Below are positions 30,901 through 40,041 of a stretch of DNA of 64,000 bases, one piece after another (within the stretch, counting starts at the first letter, position 1; each line of letters opens with the position of its first letter). A model generated the notes under the pieces. That model worked only from the letters and a program-made list of their open reading frames with translations, was not told the origin of the DNA and did not search any database. The position numbers and the translations under genes were made by a program. Origin of the DNA: Membranipora membranacea (lineage: Eukaryota > Bryozoa > Gymnolaemata > Cheilostomatida > Membraniporidae); assembly GCA_914767715.1 (NCBI GenBank), contig OU612070.1, forward strand, positions 27,826,025 through 27,890,024, written 5' to 3'.

Positions 30901-33145
30901 ACCTTAGAGGTACATAATACTTAGCCTATTTCATTCATTATGCAAATAAAATATTAGATGATGTATGCATTGACATTGAAGGTTGTCAACAAAACCGTCC
31001 CTCATTTAACGCAAAATGAACTGAGGCCACTTTAACTAAAAGATTATCAATCTGTGACTTTCTTATGTTCTAAGACAGGTAGAGATTTAAAGTTCTTTTT
31101 ACCATTAAATTTAGCTGTGTCTGCTGAAGCTGAATTCAATTTGTGTCCCTCAAAATAACACATCATGTATATACAGGCAGCTGATTAAGGTGCTGTCTTG
31201 GTGATTAACAGTGGATTATCTATGTCATGCTTAATCCGATCAAAAAGCACCCTGATTGCATGGTGAGTTGATCATAACAGACAAATTCCTGAATTAAATT
31301 TTTATGGTGCTTTGCGCTATTAAATGAAAATCAGTGATACTCCATGTGAAATAAAAAAAAACAGAATCGATAACAGAGTGCTGGTGCTGAAAAACTCTGA
31401 TCTGAGATCAATTTTTGCAAAATTGCAAAAGACCACTGTGTTATTGTGTTTTCTTTCTCACTATTTGTTCTGTCAGTTCCTAGTTGTCTAAGACGTTATA
31501 ACAACTCACTTTCCCAACAGATATTGAATGGCCAAACCGTATCAGTTTAATGACTTCACCCACCTGGTTCAACTAGATGATTTCCACATATATGGAAATT
31601 CTTATCAGATGAAGGAACATTATGCATGCAACTCCCATAGCGCAAAATACTCCATCCAATTTGCCTTTTGGAACATTTTGAGAAGAAATAAATTTCCTTC
31701 TTCTCTTGGGGAACTACAAAGATGAATGAAGGTAGTAACTAAATAATTTGAATGACGTTTATCCATTTAGTTGAAATTTAAGGAGCTAGAAGGAATTAAT
31801 TGTATTTCAGTGCAAATTTGCTTCAATTACCTGCCCAATGAGAAGCTGACATGATACATTGATAGTCGGCAGTCTCAGTCTGATTATAACATGGATCTTC
31901 ACCGTTTTCCTGTATAACTAAATCTCTGCACCATGCATGATCAGTTTTATCCTCAAGATGACCGGCTCCTAAGTTATGTCCCATTTCATGTGTCAAGATA
32001 AGAGCTGTATAGTAAATTGACGGCATTTTCGAGACTGCTGCTGTGCTGTCTGTTTTGCAAAGCCTAAGTCTACGGGCAATACCAAGAGCTCCACATTCAG
32101 ATGGGGGTTCAGAAAGCATTGCTATTCTAATATCAGAGTTGAGCATATCTATATCATTATACTGATATCTCTTAAACTCATTATACCATGTCTTGGCGCC
32201 AAGATCCAATCTTCCTTCTTTCGTGGCACAAATATGTGTGAGACTAGGATGCAGTCGAGGTCGATCTGACCAGATGTCGACGGTCTTCAAGACCAGACCA
32301 AGATTGAACTCAACGTAGTAGGCATTTGCTAGACTGACAAGATGGAAAATATGTTTTAGGAGAAGTTGGGGAGATTTGTATATTTCCTCCTGTGCCAGGG
32401 TGTAGTCAACAACAAAGTAGATCTCATAATACAACGGAATTGGAGACCAAATGTCATCCAGATCTCTTTTACTGATGTGATTTTGGACACCTTGTTTCTT
32501 GTTGAGTTTGAACTTTTCAAGCAGGATGTCTGGATCAATAGTTGAATTTGCAACAAACTTTGTTGAGATGAAAAAATCATCTGTAGAGTTATCCCTCCTG
32601 ACAGAGTGAAGTTCATGTTCCTCAGACCCGAACTGTATATAACCGGATATCCCTTCACAAAGGTTGATTGAAGCTGCGATGATGTTTTCCGGCAAGGTTG
32701 CAAAGTAACAATGTTCAGGATCAAAGTAGGGTAGTGTGTCATTCAGGAACTCAGTCTTATATAAACCATCATCATTTTGGTATTTTAGGCTGAAATCTTT
32801 ACTGATCAGTCTTTGGTGTTTCACAAGGAGTAGAATAATATCACGCTTGTTGCCCATGCGGTGAATGGTCATATGAATGGTTTCAAGTTTAGGCAGCAAG
32901 TTCTCTAATTCACGTAGGCTTATAACTGACGGGTAATATAAGAGTGCTAATTCGCTGTGAATCGAATTATCGGATTCAATCATGGTAATGTTGACTTGCT
33001 CACTAGGGTGGAAGCTATCAACCCAATGTTGCTCATGATTTTGCCTGCTAAGAAAGACGTCTTCTAGCAGCGAAGCTGTTACTGATATCATAAGTGAACC
33101 AAGAAGCAGCAATACTACTGTTATCTCTGAGTTTGGACTCACCAT
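12993..33145 (-). CDS. ADAM-type metalloprotease-disintegrin (M12B), seven exons, about 830 residues
   Basis: Exons: 33145-31831, 31713-31564, 28193-28110, 27966-27694, 14467-14249, 13948-13796, 13294-12993. Every junction is GT-AG and phase 1. Exon 1 codes a signal peptide, reprolysin prodomain (SINLCEGISGYI, dibasic KR end) and the zinc protease domain with HEMGHNLGAGH and the Met-turn CIMS. Exons 2-4 give the protease end (HICGNHLVEPG), disintegrin (EQCDAGHYGNGCC; FCDVPEKCDG) and start of the cysteine-rich domain (SHSSQCAGIW, DSCYDLNRY). Exons 5-6 continue it (NASGNCGYGLEKG; CTGIYYKTCGLLQC; VPDGSRCG). Exon 7 has a Thr/Pro stalk and a short hydrophobic stretch (GIFFVALIGVPLVV) that may be a membrane segment. 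Key catalytic residues are intact. Intron 4 is 13.2 kb and contains other genes. The link across it is inferred from phase and domain continuity (CYDLNRY-A-NASGNCGYG). Such proteins shed or cleave cell-surface and matrix proteins. A paralogue begins at 61819. Confidence 0.85.
14829..14875. repeat. Microsatellite, CAATATG-type 7-bp unit
   Basis: About six or seven head-to-tail copies of CAATATG (one copy reads CATTATG). Confidence 0.85.
14876..16009. other. Non-coding; scattered transposon-like scraps
   Basis: GGGGGACCTCCCCCAGAAAA near 14967 and CAGAATGGACCTCCTGAAAA near 15623 look like degraded DNA-transposon end sequences. I could not pair them into an element with a target duplication. No gene is seen. 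It is within intron 4 of the ADAM gene. Confidence 0.35.
16018..16082 (+). promoter_or_regulatory. Putative core promoter of the THAP transposase gene
   Basis: Two CCAAT boxes in opposite orientation (GATTGG at 16022, CCAATC at 16047) precede a TATA-like GTATTTAAAT near 16073, about 60 bp before the ATG at 16133. The arrangement is reasonable for a polymerase II promoter. No transcript start can be shown. Confidence 0.4.
16133..26223 (+). CDS. THAP-domain DDE transposase-type gene (Kolobok/THAP9-like), multi-exon, open frame
   Basis: Exon 1 (16133-16387) codes a THAP zinc finger: C5, C8, C49, H52 and the AVPS motif. Following exons: 20561-20632, 21777-21960, 22215-22515, 22743-22906, 23139-23224, 23424-23574, 23761-23870, 24066-24253, 24481-24605, 24855-24992, 25220-25377, 25613-25695, 26085-26161 (or read through to TGA at 26221). 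From 21777 on, every junction keeps phase and the frame is free of stops, giving about 700 residues. The core has acidic motifs typical of this transposase group: VVTGDGRFDSPGH, CVATDGHTG, and HQLDVWHVCKGF with more Trp/His residues downstream. Zinc-type cysteine pairs occur in CSLCGEHM and YRCICGG. One intron appears to use a GC donor (22516). Exons 2 and 3 are less certain than the rest. An LTR retrotransposon sits in intron 1. It may be an active-type transposon gene or a domesticated one. No terminal inverted repeats were recognised. Confidence 0.8.
16459..17801 (+). repeat. 5' LTR (1,343 bp)
   Basis: Starts with a perfect 9-bp hairpin, TGTGGTGGA-TTT-TCCACCACA, and ends CTCTACA. It contains CAGTCCAGTTCCAGT-like short repeats, several pyrimidine-rich TCCCTTCCCTCCC blocks near 17140-17370, and a poly-C/GTCGTCGTACTCGTTA minisatellite. 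It is longer than the 3' LTR mainly because of one extra minisatellite unit and longer C runs. Confidence 0.92.
17480..17725 (+). repeat. Minisatellite with poly-C spacers inside the LTR
   Basis: Units of TAGAGTCGTCGTACTCGTTA followed by C7-C14 occur about five or six times here and one fewer in the 3' LTR (20270-20430). Longer-diverged GTCGGCGTACTC units follow. The GTCGTCGTAC part is partly self-complementary. Unit number and C-tract length are the main differences between the two LTRs. Confidence 0.85.
17803..17819 (+). promoter_or_regulatory. Primer-binding site, tRNA-Leu type
   Basis: TGGTGGCAGCAGTGGGA begins one base after the 5' LTR. Its complement, TCCCACTGCTGCCACCA, matches the 3' end of animal tRNA-Leu(UAG)-type tRNAs (TCCCACCGCTGCCA plus CCA) with one mismatch. 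This would prime minus-strand DNA synthesis. Confidence 0.75.
19248..19258 (+). promoter_or_regulatory. Polypurine tract
   Basis: AGAAGGGAGAG abuts the TG of the 3' LTR at 19259, preceded by more A/G-rich sequence. It is the expected plus-strand primer of an LTR retrotransposon. Confidence 0.85.
19259..20556 (+). repeat. 3' LTR (1,298 bp)
   Basis: Copy of the 5' LTR with the same terminal hairpin and CTCTACA end, followed directly by the TTAG duplication. Its last 20 bases, rich in C and T, now lie just upstream of the retained AG splice acceptor of the host gene. Confidence 0.92.
21013..21058. repeat. Hairpin with perfect 12-bp stem
   Basis: CATTCGCATGGC (21013-21024) pairs exactly with GCCATGCGAATG (21047-21058) across a 22-nt loop. 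It lies in an intron. It could be a small transposon remnant or an RNA hairpin. No further evidence. Confidence 0.6.
21525..21557. repeat. Small hairpin of the AGTTGYCYTC motif family
   Basis: AGTTGTCTTC (21525-21534) faces GAAGGCAACT (21548-21557) across a 13-nt loop. All ten positions pair if one U-G wobble is allowed. Confidence 0.6.
24314..24359. repeat. Small hairpin of the AGTTGYCYTC motif family
   Basis: AAAGTTGTCCTCTC (24314-24327) faces GAGAGGGCAACTTT (24346-24359): 14 paired positions, one a wobble pair, around an 18-nt loop. It lies in an intron of the THAP transposase gene. Confidence 0.6.
25704..25868. repeat. GC-rich island with inverted ends
   Basis: About 165 bp of unusually GC-rich sequence begins GAGGCGGCCTCACGTGGCG and ends CTTCACGTGCCGCCCTC, imperfectly inverted. 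It sits in an otherwise AT-rich intron of the transposase gene. GTAAGTAA-like and GTGAGTAAG sequences flank it and might be a diverged target duplication. It may be a small non-autonomous element. Confidence 0.35.
26235..26271 (-). terminator. Histone-type mRNA 3' stem-loop plus downstream purine element
   Basis: On the minus strand GGCCCTTTTCAGGGCC (26271-26256) matches the metazoan histone 3'-end consensus: six-base stem, UUUC loop, AAC-rich left flank (CAACAAC). It is followed 14-20 nt later by CCAAAAGAG (26243-26235), which fits the U7-binding histone downstream element. It lies about 32 nt beyond the stop codon of the P2X7-C-domain frame, not after any histone gene. Confidence 0.7.
26303..26819 (-). 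pseudogene. P2X7-type intracellular-domain protein, probably frameshifted
   Basis: The frame ending at 26303 matches the ballast/C-terminal domain first known from P2X7 receptors and found alone in many invertebrate proteins: FRYHGYRNYISFIHGHLGK, VIPVCVTKHLRHRFP, GEYTGF. Upstream it is acidic and serine-rich (SDTASEEDEEEVG). A well-placed ATG at 26819 opens MAEPSAYAFMPRRKRD, which resembles the usual N-terminus of these proteins. It is in another frame and hits TGA at about 26754, so a one-base shift seems to separate head from body. The first cysteine cluster typical of the domain is reduced. It faces the THAP transposase gene tail-to-tail. Confidence 0.7.
26906..27693. other. Intron sequence with one MITE-like element
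   Basis: Part of ADAM intron 4. Apart from the inverted-repeat element at 27115-27509 I see nothing coding. Confidence 0.4.
27115..27509. mobile_element. MITE-like element with 22-bp terminal inverted repeats
   Basis: TGTGTATCTCTGATCGATAG at 27115 is mirrored by CTATCGATCAGAGATATACA ending at 27509, with 21 of 22 positions matching over the full arms. A target duplication could not be settled. The 395-bp interior contains GAGAGGACAACTTT, a half-site of the recurring motif. Confidence 0.6.
28660..30388. mobile_element. Mutator-like (MULE-type) non-autonomous element, long TIRs
   Basis: CGGGTTCTGGAAAACGC at 28660 is mirrored at 30372-30388. The inverted arms run about 230-250 bp (28660 to about 28890, about 30137 to 30388). 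A perfect 9-bp direct duplication ATATTTATT lies outside (28651-28659, 30389-30397). A 9-bp duplication with long TIRs is the classic Mutator-like pattern. The right arm has palindromic GCGGAAAACGATTTTCCGC, a plausible transposase-binding site. The interior lacks a transposase but holds two exon-like segments on the minus strand. The element lies in ADAM intron 2. Confidence 0.85.
29138..29480 (-). CDS. Two spliceable exons carried inside the Mutator-like element
   Basis: Minus-strand exon 29480-29390 (after ATCTAG, before GTAAGT) and exon 29233-29138 (after GAAG, before GTGAGT) join in phase 2. They give about 62 stop-free residues, including VMELLRIIHIALRPKGAT and AIRIYRGILSLTEGE. I do not recognise the family. 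The exons lie wholly between the element's terminal repeats, so they are either the element's own or captured host gene pieces. Other exons were not found. Confidence 0.45.
30398..31563. other. ADAM intron 2, right part
   Basis: Contains two poly-G runs (about 30520-30534 and 30849-30862). No exon, RNA gene or element ends were recognised. Confidence 0.45.
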
Positions 33146-33879
33146 TTTAGTAAGTTAACTACTTATCTGGTTTCCTCCATAACTGTGTCACCTTTTGAGA
33201 GCATCGATGTAAGTTGATACTGAAAAGGTGCGTAGCGGTATGCATTTGTGTAGCGATGTATGCAATGACAGAGTTACATGCATTGTTGTGAGGTTTGAGC
33301 ATGCTGACAGACAGCAAATCTAAGATGAGTGCACGATAATGACTGTGATTTTAAACTCTAATAATCTTGTGGTATTTGGATAGTCACATATATCATTTTC
33401 TGCCTATTTCGTTGACAAATTTTCTGCAATTTTTTATTAGAATTTTGTCACTACTATTGAGATTAATCAGCTTTCGAGCCATCAATGATTTCAAACCCCT
33501 GTCCATGTAGGTTATGAATGTTGCGCACGTTGAATAAAAACGATTTTTATCCTACCTCAAGCCCATTTCAGCTCCTTTCTCCTACGCTGTGTTGATTAAA
33601 GAGTACCCAAACCGTGAGAGGACAACTTCGGACATAGGTTGAAATACAAGCTCAGAAAACTGCCTTCAACAATATACAAAGGTTTTCCTACGATATTCAT
33701 GGCACTACTCTTTCTCACATTCATGTTCTAATAAAATTGAGTCAACTCTTTTTTTATAAGAATAGGTTTACTGAGCTATATTGAAAACAGTGAGAGATAA
33801 AACTGATATTCATAATCATTGTAGTATAATAATATGCAGTTTCCCTATCATCACACAGGGAAGAGAGCTGAAACCGAAC
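33146..33879. other. Upstream region of the minus-strand ADAM gene
   Basis: Should contain the ADAM promoter, but I see no clear TATA box or initiator. A half-site GAGAGGACAACTTC lies at about 33617. Nothing else. Confidence 0.35.
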
Positions 33880-34367
33880 CGATTGGGATTTTAGAATCAG
33901 ACACAAAGTTGACTGATGGAAAAATCATAGTTTATGAAGCCTTTTCAAACAAAAGAATGGGCTTCTAGTTATGTAATATTAACCAGTTACATTTGTAAAA
34001 GGAGATAACTCCTATATTAAGATAAGTAAAATACATTTTTAAGAACTTAATTTTGCCAGGGGTGACGGTTTTCGGTATGGCCCACCCACCCACATTTATG
34101 GCCCACTTGTGATCGCTCCTGATTCTCCAGCTAGCTCTAGTGTACCACCGCTAGCATCAGGAACTGCCAGTAGCCAGCCTACAGGTTAGCATCAGCAGCA
34201 TGCCATGGGCTACCCAACAGACTATCAGACTTCAAATATGACAGGCTTCCTGACACAGCATGACATGCAGTAATAAACATGCCAGAAGCTGAACAACCAC
34301 CAGACGGACAACGGCGAAGACGCCACTCGCCAAGCGTCAAAGCTAAACTCCGCCTCTTCTTCAGCCC
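33880..34367 (+). pseudogene. Degenerate copy 1 of a local repeated gene family (left part)
   Basis: The block reading AGAATCAGACACA...GTTGACTGATGGAAAAATC, then GGAACTGCCAGTAGCCAGCC and CATCAGCAGCATGCCATG, recurs at 42660-43140 and in part at 36720-36900 and 41130-41930. Frames translate to fragments such as GTASSQPP, HQQHAMGYP and MTGFLTQHDMQ, but stops and indels break every copy. The copy is interrupted at 34368 by an inserted element and resumes at 36439. Family unknown. Confidence 0.55.
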
Positions 34368-36438
34368 TGTTGAACCCACAAAGGTTGCGAACGTCAGAAC
34401 GTCGCAATCTAGCGTACCACTAATGTCGCAATCCCAAAAACATCGCGAAGAAAGGTTTTTGTAACGTCGCAAACCCACAAACGTCGCAATTTTTAAAACG
34501 TCGCAAATGCTCGAACCCACTAACGTCACAAATGTCCCAACTCAATCAAAATGCCGAGTTGTCTTCTCATTTGATGCAAATTGGTGATTAAAATTTGCTG
34601 CTGATAGGAGCATACAGACTTCAAAAATCTGTTGGGAGTTCAAATATTGTGCAAATTGCTAGAAGAGAAAAAAATTTCACTTCCTTGGATCATGATAAAA
34701 ATTATTACCTCAGAAATTATTACTGCTGTCGAATATTGGATGCTTATAAATATTGGATGATTAAGAAACTAGATTATCAATACCCAAACTTGATGAACTA
34801 AATGTTCATTTCCAGATCTCCAGATGTTTCCGTTCCGTAGCTACAGTTTCCCCATGCCGACCTTTTCTTGTTTAAGACCATCAATCATTTGATAGAACTG
34901 CCCTACTTGAGAACAATATTTTTAAGGAATTCACCTGATTCTTTACGATATTTGTTTCATGCACGGTCTTATATGTCAATTGTCTTGATCAGCAAATAAA
35001 ATCGATATTATTATCAAGAAACAACTGAGGCAGATATCAGCAAACATGCCAAGCTTGAAATATACCGTCATGTTTGATATAAGCTATGCTTAAAGTTTTT
35101 AAGATGTAGTACACTGCTTGCTATACTTAAAATGGGAAAATTGTTACACCAATTATGCTTATCTTCACTTTCTACCATAACATTGGGAAGTAGACAACAT
35201 TATAATTATGGATTATCCTATTTCATTTTGTGAGGGAACAACTTTCATAAATGAAAATGGTTTCCTTATCCAGGCATCATCGATTGCTACAATGTAACAG
35301 CTCAAGGTTCCATGGTACTTGTGACAAATCAATATAAGGGATATATCATCATCATCATTTTTCCAGCATCTCTGCAGCAGATTACCTTGTTTCCATGGGT
35401 AGAGGCGGGACATATTGTGACCATATCATGATCCAGGCACTTGCAGACATGCTGAGTATACAATAATACTAGTTTAATCGTCTACAACAAAATCAAATAT
35501 TTTGATTCGACCTGATGGCCCAAACGTATTTGACCCAAGTGAGCCATATATCGTCCTCTGTAAATTACCAAAAAACAATGGAAAACACTATGTAGCACTT
35601 GGACAAGATTTTACCAATGTTGTTACTGTCATTACAAGGTCACCGCAGATGAGACTTCAGAAAGAGAGCAAAATTCATGTGACTCCTTTAACGAGGGTGC
35701 AGTCAACAGAATCAACCCGAGGCTCCTTGCCAGCTATGGTTACATCACCTGTACAGGCCTCAGAAGACATGACAGAAAACTTGCTAGACTTTCCATCGGA
35801 AATTTTACCAATGATATTTACTATGGTTGTCAACAATAACTTTGAAATATATCAGATGTTCCTGGACATACAAGAATTGCATGAGTTTGTGTCAGCGTAT
35901 GAAACACAACCTGTCCCATCCTTATTATCATTACCAAATCATTGTTCAACCGTCTCTTCCTGGAGATATCATCACTTTATATATGTCAAGGAAAATGGGT
36001 GGGCTAAACTTTCTGATCGATAATGACTCCATTCCAAGGGAAGCAATCTATATGAATGCCTGCTTGAAAAGGTGTTGAATCCGCAGAAAAGGCCAGTAAT
36101 CCGAACCAGCCTGAGTGCAGTATCACGTGCCAGCGGCAAGAAAATTGGGCTTATGATTGAGAATAAGAGATGGTCGATGGTACAACACTTGGTTGGACTT
36201 GTTGGCAGATTGGAATGAGTGGTTTGCAGTCAGAGAAACATTTTCAAAAAAATTGGGAAGACAACTCGGTATTTCTATAGAGTTGCGACATTTGCGACAT
36301 TAGTGGGTTCGAGCATTTGCGCCGTTTAGAAATTTTCGACATTTGTGGGTTTGCAACATTATATAAGCCCTTCGTTGAGACGTTAGTGGAACGCCAGATT
36401 GCGGCGTTTTGACGTTTGAGACGTTCGTGGGTTCAACA
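34368..36438. mobile_element. Long-TIR DNA element, TG...CA ends, 5-bp target duplication
   Basis: TGTTGAACCCAC at 34368 is mirrored exactly by GTGGGTTCAACA ending at 36438. The inverted arms extend about 200 bp (34368 to about 34573, about 36245 to 36438) and are built of ACGTCGCAA-type subrepeats, ending inward at GAGTTGTCTTC. AGCCC lies on both sides (34363-34367, 36439-36443). Comparing the flanks with the uninterrupted paralogous copy near 43285 supports an insertion: gene-family sequence continues on both sides. The interior carries a broken 170-200 residue coding region. I cannot assign a superfamily. Confidence 0.75.
35502..36220 (+). pseudogene. Broken coding region inside the long-TIR element
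   Basis: Protein-like sequence passes through three frames: PYIVLCKLPKNNGKHYVALG and HEFVSAYETQPVPSLL, then QPSLPGDIITLYMSRKMGG and SIPREAIYMNACL, then NPQKRPVIRTSLSAVSRASG. At least two frameshifts separate the parts. I do not recognise the domain. It could be the element's transposase-related protein or a captured gene. Confidence 0.45.
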
Positions 36439-38340
36439 AGCCCATGGGTTGGATGTGTCTCCCAAACCATAAGGACACCATCACTCAATTCTTTGGTAAG
36501 GCTTACTGTAATTATTTACCATGGAGATGGAGACCAATTTAATAATTTGTTAATTAATACCCATTAATGATCATCCTATGTTATCCCTATGTGGTAGATA
36601 TTTCTTTGTGGCTACAGCAATGCTGAATATTTGATGAATTTTGAGCAGGCAGAGTTCAAATATGTAATGCATTGTGGTGACCAAATGGTTTACTAGTCAC
36701 ATGTCGACATGCTCAGCTCAGCTTTCCTGATCGTTCAGCTAGCTTAAGTATAACACCGCCAGGAACTGCCAGTAGCCAGCCTCCAGGTTTGCATCAGCAG
36801 CATTCCATGGGCTACACAATGGACTGTCAGGCTGCCAATATGATGGACTTCCGGACCCAGCATGACATACCGTTTACCAACGCGCTGGAGACTGAACATC
36901 AATAGCTTCAATGACTAGACACATCAGAGGCACTCAACACCATACCCTTCACAGCACCAGGAATTGGAAATGTCAACACAACCAACCAGGATAGGCCTTT
37001 AGATGATGCTTTGACAGGGATACAAGTAGTGTATATCCTGACATGACAAAGGCCATGTTTGGCTTCAATGGTGGCAATGGGGCCGATGCTGTCATCTTCA
37101 ATAAGTAAATAGAGGAATCGTTTGTTAATGTAGAAAAGGATATTTTTATTTAATTTCAGGAAGCAGTATCAATGGGCTGTGAACTGCTGCTCTATTTTCC
37201 TGCATCTAAAGGTGGCTTCTGTGATGCACAAATTGAATTTGATCCATGCAGTTGTAATACCACCAGTATTTAAATGCTTTTAATAATTTCTAGATTTGTT
37301 CAATATGAACCTTTATGAACATGGCTAATAATACAAAGATTTTATATTTTCTAGTATTTTGACCAAGATTTTGTCATGACCAATAACATTCCTCTATGAT
37401 GAGCTTTGCTGCCATTACATATTTTAATAGAACATGACCAACAGCTTTTTATCACATCACCTGTATTTCCCTTTGTAGTCAACACTTTAGTACACAGGGA
37501 GGTGAAGACGAGGGCCGATGAAGATGACGTATACGGATACATGTACTCTTATTATTATGACGGTACATCATCGGTGAGGATAACTCATTTTTCTTTCCAT
37601 TTAAGGCCATTGAAAAACTCGAGCAAAAACTCAGCAATTAACAACATCTATGAAATTGTAATTGAACACCCTAACAACGGACTGACTTCACATCCTCCCG
37701 TTGTGCGTGGCTTCGTGTTGGCAAGCAGCAACAAAGATTTGTTCTTTTTGCTGAATTATTATGGCATTGTTCAAACGAAAACAGTGAAACTGATTACAAC
37801 AGTGAAACATCAACCAATGATATCATTGAGTCTGAGGACCGAGACCATGGATTACCATACTATCTCAATAGACTGAAAGCGATACAATATAACAATATCT
37901 CATTGTCACTGTGAAGGAATTCATAACCGGAAGAAAAACTACCATCCCTGGAGATGAACCTATTTGCAGACTTTCAATTCATGTAAAATTATAGTTGAGT
38001 CACAACTTGATGAAACAAAGCAAGAGAAGAAAAATCGCAAAACAATCTGGCAAACAACAACCAGACGGACATCAGTGAAGACGTCTCGCCAAGCAGATGG
38101 ACATGTCAACACAATAAACTGGGAGAGGCCTTTAGATGATGCTTCGGTAAGGATAGCAATAATGTGAACCGTGCCATGACAAAGCCCATGTCTGGCTTCA
38201 ATGGGTGGCACCAATGAACTAGTTTAGTTCATTGGTGGCACTGGGGTCAATGCCGCCTTTCTCAATTAGGTACTAAAGGCGAACCGACAGGGTCTCTAAC
38301 TTTCTAACATTTTTTTGAGTTCAGGAAACAGTATCAATGG
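36439..38340 (+). pseudogene. Degenerate copies 1 (right part) and 2 of the repeated gene family
   Basis: After the inserted element the family sequence resumes (AAGGACACCATCA..., as at 43322). A second copy starts near 36700 (GGAACTGCCAGTAGCCAGCC) and includes an exon-like stretch at 37480-37576 (VHREVKTRADEDDVYGYMYS) and a following frame to 37876. Related blocks recur near 38040-38330 (GGATAGGCCTTTAGATGATG-type). Stops interrupt all of them. Confidence 0.5.
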
Positions 38341-38689
38341 GTTATGAACTGCTCCATTTACCTGTGTCTGAAGGTGGGCTTGTGCGATACATAAATTGCA
38401 TTTGATCCAGTTCCAATATTGCCAGTATTTAAAACACTTTTATTGGCAGTCAATATCATTTCATAGTGCCAAATAAAAAGAAAGAAATGGCATTATTGAA
38501 CTATTATTTTATTTTATTTTAATGTCGATATTGAACCCTGAACCTTGCCCAACAGGATCATTAATAGTGTTCTGACCAAAAAAGACCCAACAAATCTTCT
38601 ATTTAATTTTTAAATTAAGAATCAGATAGAGTTGCCTTCACACAAAGTTTTTTTCACATGAACAACAGTTTTAAAATCACACCACTTGT

Positions 38690-38856
38690 ACTTTTTTTGT
38701 AGCCAACGCTTTAGTACTCATGAGGTGAAGACGAGGGCCGGGGATGAGGTATATGAATACTGAGTTCTTTCCATTTCAGGCAACTATAAACTTGAAGCCT
38801 AAACTCATGATAAAATTTGATTCTCTTTACATTATCTAACTTTTCTATTATAGGAT
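38690..38856 (+). pseudogene. Fragment of the repeated gene family
   Basis: GAGGTGAAGACGAGGGCCG at 38723 matches 37500 and 44020. The frame is closed by stops soon after. It leads directly into the minisatellite. Confidence 0.5.
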
Positions 38857-40035
38857 CGCAATGCAGGCGGTATAGCTGCCTACAGATTAACAGACTAGAC
38901 TCTGTAGTGGAGGCAATGCAGATAGCCAGGCGGTATAGCTGCCTACAGATTAACAGACTAGAAACTGTAGTAGAGACAATGCAGATAGCCAGGCGGTATA
39001 GCTGCCTACAGATTAACAGACTAGACGCTGTAGTGGAGGCAATGCAGATAGCCAGGCGGCATAGCTGCCTACAGATTAACAGACTAGACGCTGTAGTAGA
39101 GGCAGGCGGTTTAGCTGCCTACAGATTAACAGACTAGACGCTATAGTAGAGGCAGGCGGTATAGCTGCCTACAGATTAGCAGACTAGAAGCTGTAGTAGA
39201 GGCAATGTAGAGAGCCAGGCGGTATAGCTGCCTACAGATTAACAGACTAGATGCTGTAGTGGAGGCAATGTAGATAGCCAGGTGGTGTAGCTGCCTACAG
39301 ATTAACAGACTAGATGCTGTAGTAGAGGCAATGTAGAGAGCCAGGCGGTATAGCTGCCTACAGATTAACAGACTAGATGCTGTAGTGGAGGCAATGTAGA
39401 TAGCCAGGTGGTGTAGCTGCCTACAGATTAACAGACTAGACGCTGTAGTAGAGGCAATGTAGAGAGCCAGGCGGTATAGCTGCCTACAGATTAACAGACT
39501 AGATGCTGTAGTGGAGGCAATGTAGATAGCCAGGCGGTATAGCTGCCTACAGATTAACAAACTAGATGCTGTAGTAGAGGCAATGTAGATAGCCAGGCGG
39601 TATAGCTGCCAACAGATTAACAAACTAGATGCAGTAGTGGAGGCAATGTAGAGAGCCAGCAGGCGGTATAGCTGCCTACAGATTAACAGACTAGATGCTG
39701 TAGTGAAGGCAATGTAGAGAGCCAGCAGGCAGTATAGCTGCCTACAGATTAACAGACTAGATGCTGTAGTGGAGGCAATGTAGAGAGCCAGGCGGTATAG
39801 CTGCCTACAGATTAACAGACTAGATGCTGTAGTGGAGGCAATGCAGATAGCCAGGCGGTATAGCTGCCAACAGATTAACAGACTAGAAGCTGTAGTAGAG
39901 GCAATGTAGAGAGCCAGGCGGTATAGCTGCCTACAGATTAACAGACTAGATGCTGTAGTGGAGGCAATGCAGATAGCCAGGCGGTATAGCTGCCTACAGA
40001 TTAACAGACTAGATGCAGTAGTAAAGGCAACACTA
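38857..40035. repeat. Minisatellite, 63-bp unit, about 19 copies
   Basis: Units containing GGCGGTATAGCTGCCTACAG and ATTAACAGACTAGATGCTGT repeat head-to-tail, mostly every 63 bp, with a few 50-66 bp variants. Because 63 is divisible by three, long frames stay open on both strands. The minus frame gives a 21-residue hydrophobic repeat (TTASSLLICRQLYRL), the plus frame RRYSCLQINRLDAVVEAMQ. I treat these as by-products of the unit length. The first unit follows a splice-acceptor-like ATTATAG at 38853. Confidence 0.9.
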
Positions 40036-40041
40036 CTTTTT

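Noticed and set aside
38857-40035. CRISPR-like array
   Set aside because: The whole 63-bp unit is repeated without unique spacers, and the context is an animal genome.
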